Source: Calditrichota bacterium (lineage in GTDB: Bacteria > Calditrichota > Calditrichia > RBG-13-44-9 > J042). From it: a stretch of DNA of 37,095 bases. The stretch is taken from NCBI GenBank assembly GCA_013150955.1, contig JAADJD010000053.1, positions 1 through 37,095 on the forward strand, in the 5' to 3' direction. Of this stretch, positions 5,900 to 15,377 are shown in pieces. The notes beneath the pieces were generated by a model. It was given only the letters and a program-made list of their open reading frames with translations, searched no databases and was not told where the DNA came from. Position 1 is the first letter of the stretch. Every line of letters begins with the position of its first letter. The position numbers were made by a program, and so were the translations under genes.

Positions 5900-8452
5900 T
5901 TGTTCAAACGGGGTATGAAACTGCTGGCAGTTTTCCTTGTACTGTTGGGGAGTCCCGGTTTATGGGCCCAGGAGGCCTCCCTCACCCCACCCGACACCGC
6001 CCGTTCCGATACCCTTTTGACAGACGAGATTTCGGCTGAAGACAGCGGGCTGGAAGGCCCGGTGAAATACTGGGCCGAATCGATTTATTTTTCGGTGCCC
6101 AATCAAACCACAACGCTCCTGGGGAATGTCAAGATTGAATATCAGAACATCACCCTGACGGCAGGTAAGGTGGTAATTGAATGGGACAAGAATCGATTGA
6201 TTGCCGAGGGCGTTCCCGACTCCACCGATTCCCTGGGAAACGTCATTTATAAAGATCTGCCCGTGTTGACCGAGAAGGGCAATGAGCCCATCCGTGGGCA
6301 ACGGCTGGAATACAATTTCAAAAATCAGCGGGGAAAAATTCTGGTTGCCCGCACCAAAATGGAGCCCGGTTATTATCAGGGACAGCTGATTAAAAAGGTG
6401 GGAAAGAAAACATTGCTCATCCGCGATGGATATTTTACCACCTGTGAGCTGTCCGATCATCCGCATTTTTATTTTAAGAGCCAGAAGATGCGGGTTATTG
6501 TGAACAAGCGGGCGGTGGCCAAACCGATCGTGCTGTACATCGCCGATGTGCCGATTGCAGCGGTGCCGTTTGGGGTTTTTCCGCTGGAGCGTGGCCGGCG
6601 CTCGGGTTTTATTTTACCCAAATATGGGGAGAGCCGTTTTGGAGGGCGCTATTTGCGGCAGTTTGGATTTTACTGGGCAGCATCCGATTACTGGGACGCC
6701 ACCCTGCTGGCAGATTTTTACGAAAGAACCGGAATGGCTTTCCAGGGGGAGCTGCGTTACAAAAAACGATATTCGTTTGATGGTAACGTGAACGGGGTGT
6801 TTATGCCCCGGGACATTGCCACCGGGCGTCCCCTGCGTCGCTGGCGGATTAGCTTTGCGCATTCGCAGCGGTTGGGGCAAACGGCCACCCTTTCGGGAAG
6901 GGGAACGTTCGTGAGCGATCGAACGTTTCAGCAACAGTATTCCCCGGACATTCGGCAACGCCTGAACCAGAGTCTCACCACCAATATTAATTTCCGAAAG
7001 AGCTGGCCCACGTCAAAGAATTCGCTTTCAGCTTCTCTGACCCGCGTGCAAAATCTGCAAACCGGTCAAATCGACTATGAATTTCCCAACGTGGTATTTT
7101 CCATGCCTTCTCGCAGTTTGTTTCCCGTGCGGAAGGGGGCCCGGCGACGCTGGTACAATGAGATCCGCTACAGCTATCGCACCAACCTGAAATCCAAAGG
7201 CGTCATCCCTGGCGAAGAAAGTGTGGGGGTGCAACGTAGCGTCAAATCGGCCTGGGTACATACGGGTAACATCAGCTTTTCGTCCCGGGTTTTGCGCTAT
7301 TTTTCAGTGCAACAAAGTGCTCGCTTTCAGGAGTTGTGGGTTCCAGAATACCTGGAATATCGCTGGGTCGATTCATTGAATGCGGCGGTACCGGATACGG
7401 TGAAAGCATTCCGTGCGCGTCATACGTTTTCATTCAACATGGGGGCGCGGACGAAAATTTACGGTATCTGGAATATTCCGCTCAGTCCCTTGCGAGTCAT
7501 TCGTCACACCATGGAGCCATCGGTAAGTTTCTCCCTTTCGCCAGACTTTACCAATCCGGCATATGGTTACGTGCAGGTTTTTCGGGATAGCACCGGCCGG
7601 GTGATTAAAAAGGATCGGTTTGCAGGTAATTTATTTGGAGGGACTACCGGAAGTGCTGTTCGGAATGTGAATATCTCGGTAAATAATCTGTTTCAGGGAA
7701 AGTGGATTCGTCACAAAGAAGAGAAGAAGATCGATTTGTTTCGCGTGTCCTTGCGAACCTCGTATAATTTCCTCAGAGATAGTTTAAAATGGAGCGACAT
7801 TAATGCCAGCCTGAACTCTCTGCTCAGTCGCCGCCTGAAGATCAATGCCAGTGCCACCTATTCGCTGTATCAGGCGGGGGCGGATGGCCGGCGGACTGTC
7901 GATCGGTATGTCTGGGAAGGAAAGGGATTCGCACTACCGCGGCTGTTGCGCTGGAATGTGTCCGTAAGTACGGAGTTCCAGCTGCGCCCGCCAGAAGATA
8001 AGGATGAAAAGAAAAAAGACGTTGCGCCGGACACAGCAGGTGTCATCGGTGGCGTCCCTCTGGGAGGCGGTCCGCTGGTGACAGACATTACCCGGGATCC
8101 CGAGCTGGAAGCGTTGGCCCGATTTAAACTTCCCTGGCAATTGAACGTGCGTCTGGACTATCGCTACAGCTGGAGCGCTCCCCGTTTCTTAAACCGGAGC
8201 CTGGATGCCCAGATCGAGGCCCGGGTTCAGTTGACCCGAAACTGGCGGGTGAATTACAACGCACAGGTGGATTTCATCAACAAAACCCTGTCCTATCAGC
8301 GATTTGCCATCTACCGCGATCTGCATTGCTGGGAAATGAGCTTTTCCTGGCAGCCCACATTTGGTTTTTACCAGCTGGAGATTCGGGTGAAAGCGTCCGC
8401 TCTCCGGGATCTGAAAATTACCAAGACGGCCGGCGGCCGGGCGGTGTTTTAA
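5900..8452 (+). CDS. lptD: LPS-assembly outer-membrane protein LptD (OstA/Imp)
   Basis: The protein is 850 aa from the TTG at 5900, or 845 from the ATG at 5915; a signal peptide (MKLLAVFLVLLGSPGLWAQ) follows either start, and neither has a strong ribosome-binding site. Residues about 55-200 form the periplasmic OstA/LptA-like beta-taco (YFSVPNQTTTLLGNVKIEY, then LTAGKVVIEW). The rest is a long run of amphipathic beta-strands of an LptD barrel, with PFGVFPLERGRRSGFILP at the junction and DLHCWEMSFSW near the end. LptD with LptE inserts lipopolysaccharide into the outer leaflet. Only two cysteines exist, C182 (TTCELSDH) and C810 (DLHCWEM). They correspond in place to one of the two long-range disulfide pairs of E. 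coli LptD, and this reduced pattern fits non-proteobacterial LptDs. It is 138 bases after rsmF; joint transcription is possible. Confidence 0.82.
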   Translation: MFKRGMKLLAVFLVLLGSPGLWAQEASLTPPDTARSDTLLTDEISAEDSGLEGPVKYWAESIYFSVPNQTTTLLGNVKIEYQNITLTAGKVVIEWDKNRLIAEGVPDSTDSLGNVIYKDLPVLTEKGNEPIRGQRLEYNFKNQRGKILVARTKMEPGYYQGQLIKKVGKKTLLIRDGYFTTCELSDHPHFYFKSQKMRVIVNKRAVAKPIVLYIADVPIAAVPFGVFPLERGRRSGFILPKYGESRFGGRYLRQFGFYWAASDYWDATLLADFYERTGMAFQGELRYKKRYSFDGNVNGVFMPRDIATGRPLRRWRISFAHSQRLGQTATLSGRGTFVSDRTFQQQYSPDIRQRLNQSLTTNINFRKSWPTSKNSLSASLTRVQNLQTGQIDYEFPNVVFSMPSRSLFPVRKGARRRWYNEIRYSYRTNLKSKGVIPGEESVGVQRSVKSAWVHTGNISFSSRVLRYFSVQQSARFQELWVPEYLEYRWVDSLNAAVPDTVKAFRARHTFSFNMGARTKIYGIWNIPLSPLRVIRHTMEPSVSFSLSPDFTNPAYGYVQVFRDSTGRVIKKDRFAGNLFGGTTGSAVRNVNISVNNLFQGKWIRHKEEKKIDLFRVSLRTSYNFLRDSLKWSDINASLNSLLSRRLKINASATYSLYQAGADGRRTVDRYVWEGKGFALPRLLRWNVSVSTEFQLRPPEDKDEKKKDVAPDTAGVIGGVPLGGGPLVTDITRDPELEALARFKLPWQLNVRLDYRYSWSAPRFLNRSLDAQIEARVQLTRNWRVNYNAQVDFINKTLSYQRFAIYRDLHCWEMSFSWQPTFGFYQLEIRVKASALRDLKITKTAGGRAVF

Positions 8453-8689
8453 TTAAAACGGCGAGGGGATTCTCGCTAAATAGACATGGAAATAACAATC
8501 TTTTTTATAAAATGCACAGTGCAATGTTTCACATTCTTTTAGATGTTCTTTCAAGCAAGTTCTTTGGAAGATAAATTGTTCGAGTTCTTTGCGCAGTTTT
8601 TTATATTCTTCAAAAATTGACTGGTGTTTGTTTATAAATTCTTCAAGATTTTTAATTTTTTCATCGATTTCTTTTGTAAGATCATTCAT
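8453..8689 (-). CDS. Small coiled-coil protein with a Cys/His-rich C-terminus, unknown function
   Basis: I do not recognise a family. The 78-aa protein begins with a charged heptad-like helix (residues 1-43, likely coiled coil). It then has a cluster of potential metal ligands: C45, H49, C53, H57, C58, C65 and H68. The spacing C-x3-H-x3-C-x4-C-x6-C suggests a zinc or iron-sulfur site, but no named motif fits. Its ATG overlaps the stop of the thymidylate kinase gene by four bases (ATGA, 8686-8689), which indicates translational coupling and argues that it is real. It is AT-rich like the kinase and unlike lptD, whose stop codon ends exactly at 8452, so the two convergent genes are back to back with no spacer. 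Confidence 0.65.
   Translation of the reverse strand: MNDLTKEIDEKIKNLEEFINKHQSIFEEYKKLRKELEQFIFQRTCLKEHLKECETLHCAFYKKDCYFHVYLARIPSPF
8461..8476 (-). terminator. Possible weak terminator at the convergent junction
   Basis: A short hairpin (GCGAG, 6-base loop, CTCGC) is followed on the minus strand by CG and TTTTAATT. It overlaps the last codons of the small gene and lies just beyond the lptD stop. The stem is only 5 bp, so this is a tentative call. Confidence 0.3.
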
Positions 8690-9384
8690 GATTCCACAGA
8701 TTCAAAAATTAATTCTTCAGATTCATTTTCAATTGTTTTGGTTTTTTCGGTAGCTTTTGATTGGGTATGGGTTAGATAGGGATTAATAATGTCGTTTATT
8801 ATATTTTTTAAATTTTCAAATACCTCTTCCTTTTTTCTTGATGCATCCACAATTTGTACATATGAGGCTTTCATACTCAAAAATATTTCCCGAACTTTTT
8901 CTAAATATTCTTCCTGTTCGAAAAGATTAATACTTTCGTTACGCAAATGTCGAATACGAGAGAGACCTATTTTAACTGCGACATCAAGAATAATGACAAG
9001 ATCGGGTCGCACGGCTATTTTTTCATTTTCTTTTAGAATCATTTTTTTATCTAAACCTCGAGCACTTTGGTATGCTATTGAAGAGAAATAATATCGGTCC
9101 ATAAACACAAGCATTTTCTTGTTCAAGGCGGGTTTGATGTTTTTTTCACAGTCATAAATCCGATCGTTTAAAAATAAAAGAAATTCTTCTTTTGGAGAAA
9201 CTTTATACCGGCCATTAATTGCCAATTCTTTTATTTTTTTTCCATAAGGACTATCGGATGGTTCTTTAAAAACGGCGACTCTTATGTTTTGTTTGGTGTA
9301 ATAGTTTTTCAAAAGCTCAATTTGTGTTGTTTTTCCAGCACCATCAATGCCTTCAATGGCAATTAAAATACCTTTTTTAAGCAT
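8686..9384 (-). CDS. tmk: Thymidylate kinase (dTMP kinase)
   Basis: The protein is 232 aa from the ATG at 9384, which has GAGGGG a few bases upstream; a longer frame reaching 9537 would run into the preceding gene and adds no conserved sequence. The P-loop is EGIDGAGKTTQ (residues 11-21). FKEPSDSPYGKKIKEL matches the 'REPGGTP-G-IR' dTMP-binding region. DRYYFSSIAYQ (96-106) is the DR(Y/H) motif, and SRIRHLRNESINLFEQ (142-157) is the lid. The reaction is dTMP + ATP to dTDP, needed for DNA synthesis. The last 30 residues are a polar, acidic tail not typical of the family. The gene is far more AT-rich than its neighbours (16 G/C in the 60 bases 9181-9240), suggesting transfer. It may be the only tmk or an accessory copy; a deoxynucleoside kinase with shifted specificity is the alternative. 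Confidence 0.85.
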   Translation of the reverse strand: MLKKGILIAIEGIDGAGKTTQIELLKNYYTKQNIRVAVFKEPSDSPYGKKIKELAINGRYKVSPKEEFLLFLNDRIYDCEKNIKPALNKKMLVFMDRYYFSSIAYQSARGLDKKMILKENEKIAVRPDLVIILDVAVKIGLSRIRHLRNESINLFEQEEYLEKVREIFLSMKASYVQIVDASRKKEEVFENLKNIINDIINPYLTHTQSKATEKTKTIENESEELIFESVES

Positions 9385-9451
9385 TTTCCCCTCAGAGTAA
9401 TTAGTTTTTTTAAAATGTATAAAGTCAAATCGATATTTGAAAGTATTTTTG

Positions 9452-11479
9452 CTAATAATTTGATATTTTTGCCTCGATGATCTTATCGTAAGGCAAAATC
9501 CGATCCACCACATCCATTCCTTGAATAACCCGCCCAAAGGCCGTATAACGCCCGTTCAGATGGGGTTGCGGCGTGTGCGTGATAAAAAATTGACTGCCCC
9601 CGGTGTCCTTGCCCGCATGGGCCATCCCCACCACCCCCCGATCGTAAAATAAATCATTATATTCACAGGGAATGGCATAGCCCGGGCCGCCCCAGCCATC
9701 ACCTCGGGGATCGCCTCCCTGGATGACAAATCCCGGCACTACCCGATGGAAGAACAGGCCATTGTAAAATCCCTGTTGAACCAGATGGAGGAAATTGGCC
9801 ACCGTTATGGGGGCCTTGTCGGGGTAAAGTTCGATCAGGATATTTCCTTCCGTTGTTTTCAGCAACACCCGTGGACGGGAATGCGGATCGATGGGCGGAA
9901 AGTCCCAGCGGGTGGAGGCGCGGGTTGGAGTCTCCGGCAGCGGCAAAGTAGTATCCTGAAGGATGCGCATCAGGGCCCGGTGGGCCGCCAGCCGAATGGG
10001 TGGGAAGGGATTCCGCAGCTCTTTTTCCAGCAACGGAATCGCCTGGTGGCTGTTCAGGCTGTCCAGTGCGCGGATGATAGCCTCCATAGCCTCTACATCG
10101 CGGGGTGCCTGTAACTGGGCGTAAACTTCCAGCAACGGTTGAATGGTGAGCGTATCCTTGAGCACGCTCATCTGAATGGCGGCAATGGTGGTGATGGCCG
10201 GATCCAGCAAACGCAGCTTTTCGATAAGAAATCCCGTGGTTACCTCGGGACGCCCTTTCAGGGCTTCCAGCGCCATGCTTACCTGAGAAAAGTTTCGGGA
10301 GTCTGCCAGTTCCAGCAGCATTTCCGTGGCCTCCTTACGCTGGATTTCTTGCAGGGCACGGATGAAGTAGACATTTTGTGGCCAGGGCGTGTGCTCGTAC
10401 CGTTCGTCGATGTATCTCAGGGCCTCTGTGGGGCGCAACCGGGCCAGGGCCACCAGGGCTTCGCCCCGAATGCGCCAGTCCACCGCATCCCGCAAAACTT
10501 TTCGCAATTGGTTGATTGCAAATACCGTTCTGTAGGTGGAAAGGGATCGGATGGCCTGAATCACCACGTAGGGATGATCGTTTTCCAGTTCGCGGGCAAT
10601 TGCTCGCTGAAAATCAGGCTGGGCGGTGCGTTCCAGCAGTTGAAGGTGAGTTAGCTGGGCGAACCACACGGAATCGGGTTCCTGCTGCAGGAAGGTGCGG
10701 GTGAATTGGCGCGATTTGTAGAAACGGTAAGCTTCATTGACCGCATCAAATTTCCGAAGCGGTTTAAAATCGGGCTGATTCATCAGGGAAATGATACGTT
10801 CCAGTCCCCGATAGGCAAAGTGGCGCACCCGGCCATCGGGATCGTTTCGGGCTTCCAGCAACGGGAACAAACTGGTGGGCGAAGCCATGCGGAAAAGGGC
10901 ATAAGCCGCCGACCAGCGAACTTCGGGATTAGAGGAAAATTTTAATAGAATCTCCAGCAGTGCACCATTATTGTAGGGCGGATAATTGCGATAGGCCAGC
11001 AATCCAGATGCAATGGCCGCAGAAAACTGGGCGTTGGGCTCCACATTTCGAAAGAGGTAGCGCCTTAAGGCGGAAAATGAACGATCCGTACCGCATTTTC
11101 CCAGTGCATCCAGCAAAACCCGCCTGTGGTGCATGGGGGGATTGGTGTTTAAGTAATTCAGGAGAACCGTTTCTGCCTGTGGAGAAAAGGTTTGACCCAG
11201 GGCAAAGATGGCGGCCAGTCGGATGGTATCCTGTTTATCCGAGAGTCTATCGGCCAGCAGGGGAATAAAACGGGTGTCCTGTAAACGTCCCAGAACGTCC
11301 ACCGTGGCCAGCCGAATCTTCCAGTCGGGGTGCTGAATCCAGGCATTCAATTTGGTACTATCTGGCTGGCGGGTGTATTCCATCTGACGCAATTCGTTGA
11401 GTATCAATTGATTTTCCAGCTGTCCACATGATGCCACCAGAAAAACAATCAGAATTCCCCAATAACGGTATCGGGACAT
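9452..11479 (-). CDS. Lipoprotein with HEAT repeats and a C-terminal cyclophilin-type peptidyl-prolyl isomerase
   Basis: The 675-aa protein starts with a lipoprotein signal ([11 protein letters not shown], modified Cys at residue 18), so it should be membrane-anchored and face the periplasm. Residues about 30-520 are a long helical HEAT/PBS-type solenoid (repeats such as [42 protein letters not shown]). Residues 535-675 are a complete cyclophilin domain: [20 protein letters not shown] holds the catalytic Arg, followed by [23 protein letters not shown]. Cyclophilins catalyse cis-trans isomerisation of X-Pro bonds. Here the solenoid probably presents client envelope proteins to the isomerase. 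The start has GGAGAAG upstream. A fused HEAT-cyclophilin arrangement is known in Bacteroidota-type genomes; the in vivo clients are unknown. Confidence 0.88.
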   Translation of the reverse strand: MSRYRYWGILIVFLVASCGQLENQLILNELRQMEYTRQPDSTKLNAWIQHPDWKIRLATVDVLGRLQDTRFIPLLADRLSDKQDTIRLAAIFALGQTFSPQAETVLLNYLNTNPPMHHRRVLLDALGKCGTDRSFSALRRYLFRNVEPNAQFSAAIASGLLAYRNYPPYNNGALLEILLKFSSNPEVRWSAAYALFRMASPTSLFPLLEARNDPDGRVRHFAYRGLERIISLMNQPDFKPLRKFDAVNEAYRFYKSRQFTRTFLQQEPDSVWFAQLTHLQLLERTAQPDFQRAIARELENDHPYVVIQAIRSLSTYRTVFAINQLRKVLRDAVDWRIRGEALVALARLRPTEALRYIDERYEHTPWPQNVYFIRALQEIQRKEATEMLLELADSRNFSQVSMALEALKGRPEVTTGFLIEKLRLLDPAITTIAAIQMSVLKDTLTIQPLLEVYAQLQAPRDVEAMEAIIRALDSLNSHQAIPLLEKELRNPFPPIRLAAHRALMRILQDTTLPLPETPTRASTRWDFPPIDPHSRPRVLLKTTEGNILIELYPDKAPITVANFLHLVQQGFYNGLFFHRVVPGFVIQGGDPRGDGWGGPGYAIPCEYNDLFYDRGVVGMAHAGKDTGGSQFFITHTPQPHLNGRYTAFGRVIQGMDVVDRILPYDKIIEAKISNY

Positions 11480-11723
11480 GGGCTCTTCTCCTGTTTATTA
11501 CCAGCACAATTTTAGACAAATGGTTCGGAAAAACCAATACGCTGAGGTGGAATCCCTTCCAGATTTCCATAGAAATGATGTTCAAATGTCGGCAGAAATA
11601 AGAGCGGACTTTAGGGGATCCGGGCGAATAAGGAAGGGGAGTTGAAATTTTGATTTTCTTTTTTTACTTTGAGATTATTTTAACTCGTAACAAACCATTC
11701 AACAAAATGGAGGTTTTCGGTTA

Positions 11724-14615
11724 ATGTTAAAATGGCTACTCGTGTTTGGGATTCAGGTAACCCTTTTCGCACAGTCGATGATTCCCGTTGATTACACACG
11801 GGAGTTTTTTACAGGAGGGAAACGGGATGGGATGAAAACGGCCTCACCCGGATTATCTGGTAATTATGGATGGCTCTTTTCCCGATATTCCTGGTCGTTG
11901 TATGAAAATCCAAGGCCGGAGGTCAATGTGGATCTGGCAAGGCCATTAGACTATGCCGGAGATATCAATGGAGATGGAAAAACGGATCTGGTCGTATGGG
12001 AATACATTGGAGATGAACGCACCCCGGATCCAAGTGATTTTCTCTACAAAACTGTGGTCTTTTTTGGAGGGAACGATTCACCTTACGACTACGATCAACT
12101 CTTGTACGGGGCAAAATTGATCCCAGCGGGAGACCTGAACGGCGACGGTTTCGCCGATGCCATTGACTATCGCCTGGATGGCGTGATAGAAGTTTACCAG
12201 GGGACGCCAACGGGGTGGATAAATACAGGGGTTTCTTTAAGCAGCTCGCTTGGTGAAGATCCCGCAATCATTGGATTTCATGATTTAAACGGGGACGGTT
12301 TTCAGGATGTGGTGTTCTGGAGATGGAGTTGGGATTATTTTGCCGTGTTGTGGGGCAGTTCCAATTGGCAAGATATTCAGATCGTCCATTTTTTCCAGAA
12401 TCGTAAGGGGGTACCCCGAATTGTTGTGGGAGACGTGACCAATAATGGAAGGGATGAGCTGATCCATTTTGATGTGTATTACACCAAAAGCTTTTTAACA
12501 ATCCTTGAATTCCCATCGGTCACAGAAAAGAGGGTTTTGCAGGAAAGCGAAATCATTCGTACAAACCGTTGTGAACTGGCCACGTTGAATGGGGACACCA
12601 CGAAAAGTTTGATCCTGATTGATTATGATAGGAGTTTTGTTTTGCGGACAGACACGTCGGCATCGGGGATTTTTTTAACCGAAGAAGCGTTGTTTGGCGA
12701 GGGGGAATTGATCACCGTGAGCGACATCAATGGTGATGGTTATACTGATTTTTACTGGGAATACCCGGATGGAAGTAGGCGCATTGCCATAAGTCCTCGA
12801 AATTTAATCGATCCCCTTCCCGACGAGCGGATGATTCATCTAACCGCATCTGAACGTTTCCCCCACTTATCATTTACCGAGACACTGGTTGGAGATGTGA
12901 ATGGGGACGGTTTGAATGATCTGCAATTAGGTGTTGATCTGCCCGACCAGATTGGAAGGCGGTTTTTGATGGGGGATTCAACTCTGAATTTCTCCAGAAA
13001 GGATATTCTTTATGCAAAGGAATCCTTTTTTGGAGAGATCATCGGAACCTGCAATCTGGGAGATTTGAATCAGGATGGGATTGAAGACTTTTGTATGCTA
13101 ATGAAAAGGGGGGAGGTGTGGATTTATTATGGCGGCGATTTTCAGCATGCCGATCCAGATGTGGTTTTAAAAAGCGCACTGGGTTTGACCGGTGCCTACA
13201 ATGCCGTTGGGGGTGATTTTAATGGCGATGGTTTTCGGGATGTGGCCGTGATATTTTATGGGGATGCAAATTCCACCTCTTCCCTGGAAATCTTTTGGGG
13301 AGATTCCCGGGGGGTGTCTACCCGATCTGGACATGTGGTGAAAACTGCGGATTTCCCGGGCGAAATAAAAAACATCAAGTTTTTTTCCTTAGTGAATGCC
13401 GGGGATATCAACAACGATTCCTTTGATGATCTGGTTTGCGGGTCCATTTCCAGGGCGGAGTCCGGATCCATGTCCTATACCGAACGGGATATTTTCATTT
13501 TCTGGGGAGGGAAACAGTTAAATCAATCTCCGGATCAACACATCCGTTACGAATATATGTGGACCGGCAGGATGTTAATCCCCCTGGGGGATTTGAATGC
13601 TGATGGAATCGATGACCTGGGTGTTGTCTCCATTGAAGAGATGGGCAAAATTTATATTTATTTTGGTTTTAACCGTTCGGAGCGGGACAGTCTAACACCC
13701 ACCCCGGATTTGGTTTTGGCTCCAGATCGCGTGTCCGGCAATTTTTTCGTATTCGGTCTGGGGGCGGATGTTGGCGATTATAACGGTGATGGATACCCGG
13801 ATCTTGCGACCAAGACATTTCGGGATAACGATGGCGGCATCCCATATATCTGGATTTTTTATGGTGGCCCCATGCTGGACGATTCCTCGGACGTGATTTT
13901 GAGCCTTTTACCGGATGCTTTCGGCTTACCGGAAGATGGGTTTAATCGATATGGAACGCTTGGCGATCTCCAGTTCGTTCCTGATGTCAATGGGGATGGA
14001 AAAGATGAAATTTATGTGGGTTCTCACGCCTTTCGCCCGTCGCCGGATCGGCAGGAGATTACCAACGCCGTATTGTATTTTGGTGGTCAGGAAGATTTCA
14101 CCGGACCGTCTGTTGTCTTCCAGGCGCCCAATCAGAATACCGGAATGGGGTTTGACCTGAATTATTATTCAGGCAAATCGGCCATTGGTGATTTTAACGG
14201 AGATGGTTTTCTGGACCTGATCCTGGTTCAGCGGATGGACTGGAATGATGCCTATGCCCCCAGCAAGGTTTACTGGTTTGAAGTTCGCGATATTGTTGGA
14301 CTGGACTCCCCGGAGAGTAACCGGCAACACCCTCAATCTGTTTACTTGCATCCGGTCTTTCCCAATCCTTTCAATTCCCGGACAACCATTCGGATCGACC
14401 TGAAACGGGCGGCCCGGGTGAGCCTTCAGATTTTTGATATTCAGGGGCGCCACATTCAAACGCTTGTGGAAAACGAAATGGCGCCCGGTCGGCATCGCAT
14501 TTTCTGGAATGGGCGGGATCGGGCTGGTAAGGCCGTTCCCGGTGGGGTGTACTTTGTGCGGCTGGCGGTAGAGGGAAACCGCATCCTGAGCCGAAAACTG
14601 GTGTTGATACGATAG
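11724..14615 (+). CDS. Secreted FG-GAP/VCBS repeat protein with T9SS sorting domain
   Basis: The 963-aa protein has a signal peptide (MLKWLLVFGIQVTLFAQS). At least a dozen FG-GAP-type repeats follow, each with an EF-hand-like calcium loop D-x-N-x-D-G-x-x-D: DINGDGKTDL, DLNGDGFADA, DLNGDGFQDV, DINGDGYTDF, DVNGDGLNDL, DLNQDGIEDF, DFNGDGFRDV, DLNADGIDDL, DYNGDGYPDL, DVNGDGKDEI and DFNGDGFLDL. These fold as one or two integrin-alpha-like beta-propellers. Residues about 875-963 form a T9SS type A sorting domain (VFPNPFNSRTTIRI, LQIFDIQGRHIQTL, PGGVYFVRL, SRKLVLIR). The expected location is the cell surface or outside the cell, with calcium-stabilised binding or adhesion. GGAGG lies 10 bases before the ATG. 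No enzyme domain was found. Confidence 0.9.
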   Translation: MLKWLLVFGIQVTLFAQSMIPVDYTREFFTGGKRDGMKTASPGLSGNYGWLFSRYSWSLYENPRPEVNVDLARPLDYAGDINGDGKTDLVVWEYIGDERTPDPSDFLYKTVVFFGGNDSPYDYDQLLYGAKLIPAGDLNGDGFADAIDYRLDGVIEVYQGTPTGWINTGVSLSSSLGEDPAIIGFHDLNGDGFQDVVFWRWSWDYFAVLWGSSNWQDIQIVHFFQNRKGVPRIVVGDVTNNGRDELIHFDVYYTKSFLTILEFPSVTEKRVLQESEIIRTNRCELATLNGDTTKSLILIDYDRSFVLRTDTSASGIFLTEEALFGEGELITVSDINGDGYTDFYWEYPDGSRRIAISPRNLIDPLPDERMIHLTASERFPHLSFTETLVGDVNGDGLNDLQLGVDLPDQIGRRFLMGDSTLNFSRKDILYAKESFFGEIIGTCNLGDLNQDGIEDFCMLMKRGEVWIYYGGDFQHADPDVVLKSALGLTGAYNAVGGDFNGDGFRDVAVIFYGDANSTSSLEIFWGDSRGVSTRSGHVVKTADFPGEIKNIKFFSLVNAGDINNDSFDDLVCGSISRAESGSMSYTERDIFIFWGGKQLNQSPDQHIRYEYMWTGRMLIPLGDLNADGIDDLGVVSIEEMGKIYIYFGFNRSERDSLTPTPDLVLAPDRVSGNFFVFGLGADVGDYNGDGYPDLATKTFRDNDGGIPYIWIFYGGPMLDDSSDVILSLLPDAFGLPEDGFNRYGTLGDLQFVPDVNGDGKDEIYVGSHAFRPSPDRQEITNAVLYFGGQEDFTGPSVVFQAPNQNTGMGFDLNYYSGKSAIGDFNGDGFLDLILVQRMDWNDAYAPSKVYWFEVRDIVGLDSPESNRQHPQSVYLHPVFPNPFNSRTTIRIDLKRAARVSLQIFDIQGRHIQTLVENEMAPGRHRIFWNGRDRAGKAVPGGVYFVRLAVEGNRILSRKLVLIR

Positions 14616-14629
14616 CGCATTGTGTTTAA

Positions 14630-14796
14630 CCCAAATCATGTATTTAACCGCGAATCACACGAATGAAACCGAAATATATCCACAAAAAAGCGAATAAATC
14701 ACGAAAACAAGTTTTTCATCCAGAAACAATTCAATTTATTTCATTGATTTTATTTATGCTAATTCGCGAAATTCGTGGTCTAATGTATAATCTGGG
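14630..14796 (-). repeat. Dispersed ~170-bp inverted-repeat element, copy 2 (reverse orientation)
   Basis: Read on the minus strand this copy starts CCCAGATTATACATTAGACC, has CTGGATGAAAA in the centre and ends ACATGATTTGGG. That is the same order as copies 1 and 3, so the element is directional and this copy is inverted. It begins 15 bases after the stop codon of the FG-GAP gene and ends before the ferritin terminator. Confidence 0.8.
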
Positions 14797-14823
14797 TTTG
14801 TTGGACCGTGTGGAAAAATGAAA

Positions 14824-14862
14824 GCCCCCGAAACCCATCTTATGCCGTGCGGTTCCGGGGGC
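14824..14862 (-). terminator. Intrinsic terminator of the ferritin gene
   Basis: A 12-bp G+C-rich stem with one mismatch (GCCCCCGAAACC at 14824-14835 and GGTTCCGGGGGC at 14851-14862) encloses a 15-base loop. On the minus strand it is followed by TTTCATTTTT. It lies 23 bases downstream of the ferritin stop codon. Confidence 0.75.
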
Positions 14863-14885
14863 GGTGAAGAGGGATTGTTTTCCAG

Positions 14886-15377
14886 TTATTCTTTCCGTTC
14901 ACCCAGTTCTTTGTCCAGCCAGTACAGGCTTTTCCCATCTTCGCCGATCAAATCCAATTTGTCCAGAATGGTTCGAAACAGATTTTCCTCTTCGATTTGT
15001 TCTTCTACAAACCACTGCAGAAAGTGGAATGCGGCATGGTCTTTTTCCGCCAGACACAGATCCACAATCCCGTGAATGGTTTTGGTAACGTTTTGTTCAT
15101 GTTGCAGGCTTTTTTCGAATACGCTGCGGAAAGAAGGGAAATCCATTGGTGGCTGATCCACGGCGGGTGTTTCCGGTCGGGTGCCCGTTACCAGCAAAAA
15201 TTTGAAGATTTTCATCATGTGTTCACGCTCTTCTTCGGACTGCAGATAAAAGAAATGCGCCATTCCCGAAAATCCTTTATCCTCGCACCAGGCTGCCGCA
15301 GCCAGATAAAATTGCGAAGCATCTGCCTCCATTTTTATCTGTTTGTTTAACGCATCGATGACTTTGGGCTTTAGCAT
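14886..15377 (-). CDS. ftn: Non-haem bacterial ferritin
   Basis: The protein is 163 aa and collinear with E. coli FtnA. The diiron ferroxidase ligands fall at exactly the FtnA positions: E17, E50, H53, E94 and Q127, with E130 nearby. Conserved stretches include HFLQWFVEEQ and SLYWLDKEL at the end. It stores iron by oxidising Fe(II) and depositing it inside a 24-subunit shell, which also limits oxidative damage. The start is the ATG at 15377, with AAGGAG 8 bases upstream; the longer reverse frame to 15563 has no family support. It is transcribed divergently from yhbY. A good terminator follows. No Fur-type box was identified with confidence. Confidence 0.92.
   Translation of the reverse strand: MLKPKVIDALNKQIKMEADASQFYLAAAAWCEDKGFSGMAHFFYLQSEEEREHMMKIFKFLLVTGTRPETPAVDQPPMDFPSFRSVFEKSLQHEQNVTKTIHGIVDLCLAEKDHAAFHFLQWFVEEQIEEENLFRTILDKLDLIGEDGKSLYWLDKELGERKE

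Noticed and set aside
5960-6466. Minus-strand frame (168 aa) inside lptD
   Set aside because: It is antisense to the conserved OstA domain and has no recognisable domain or start signal.
10139-10654. Long plus-strand frame (171 aa) opposite the HEAT-cyclophilin gene
   Set aside because: It lies wholly antisense to a well-supported coding sequence, has no family features and no ribosome-binding site.
11480-11723. Promoter elements between the HEAT-cyclophilin and FG-GAP genes
   Set aside because: The divergent layout demands promoters here, but no convincing -35/-10 or sigma-54 pair could be chosen by eye.
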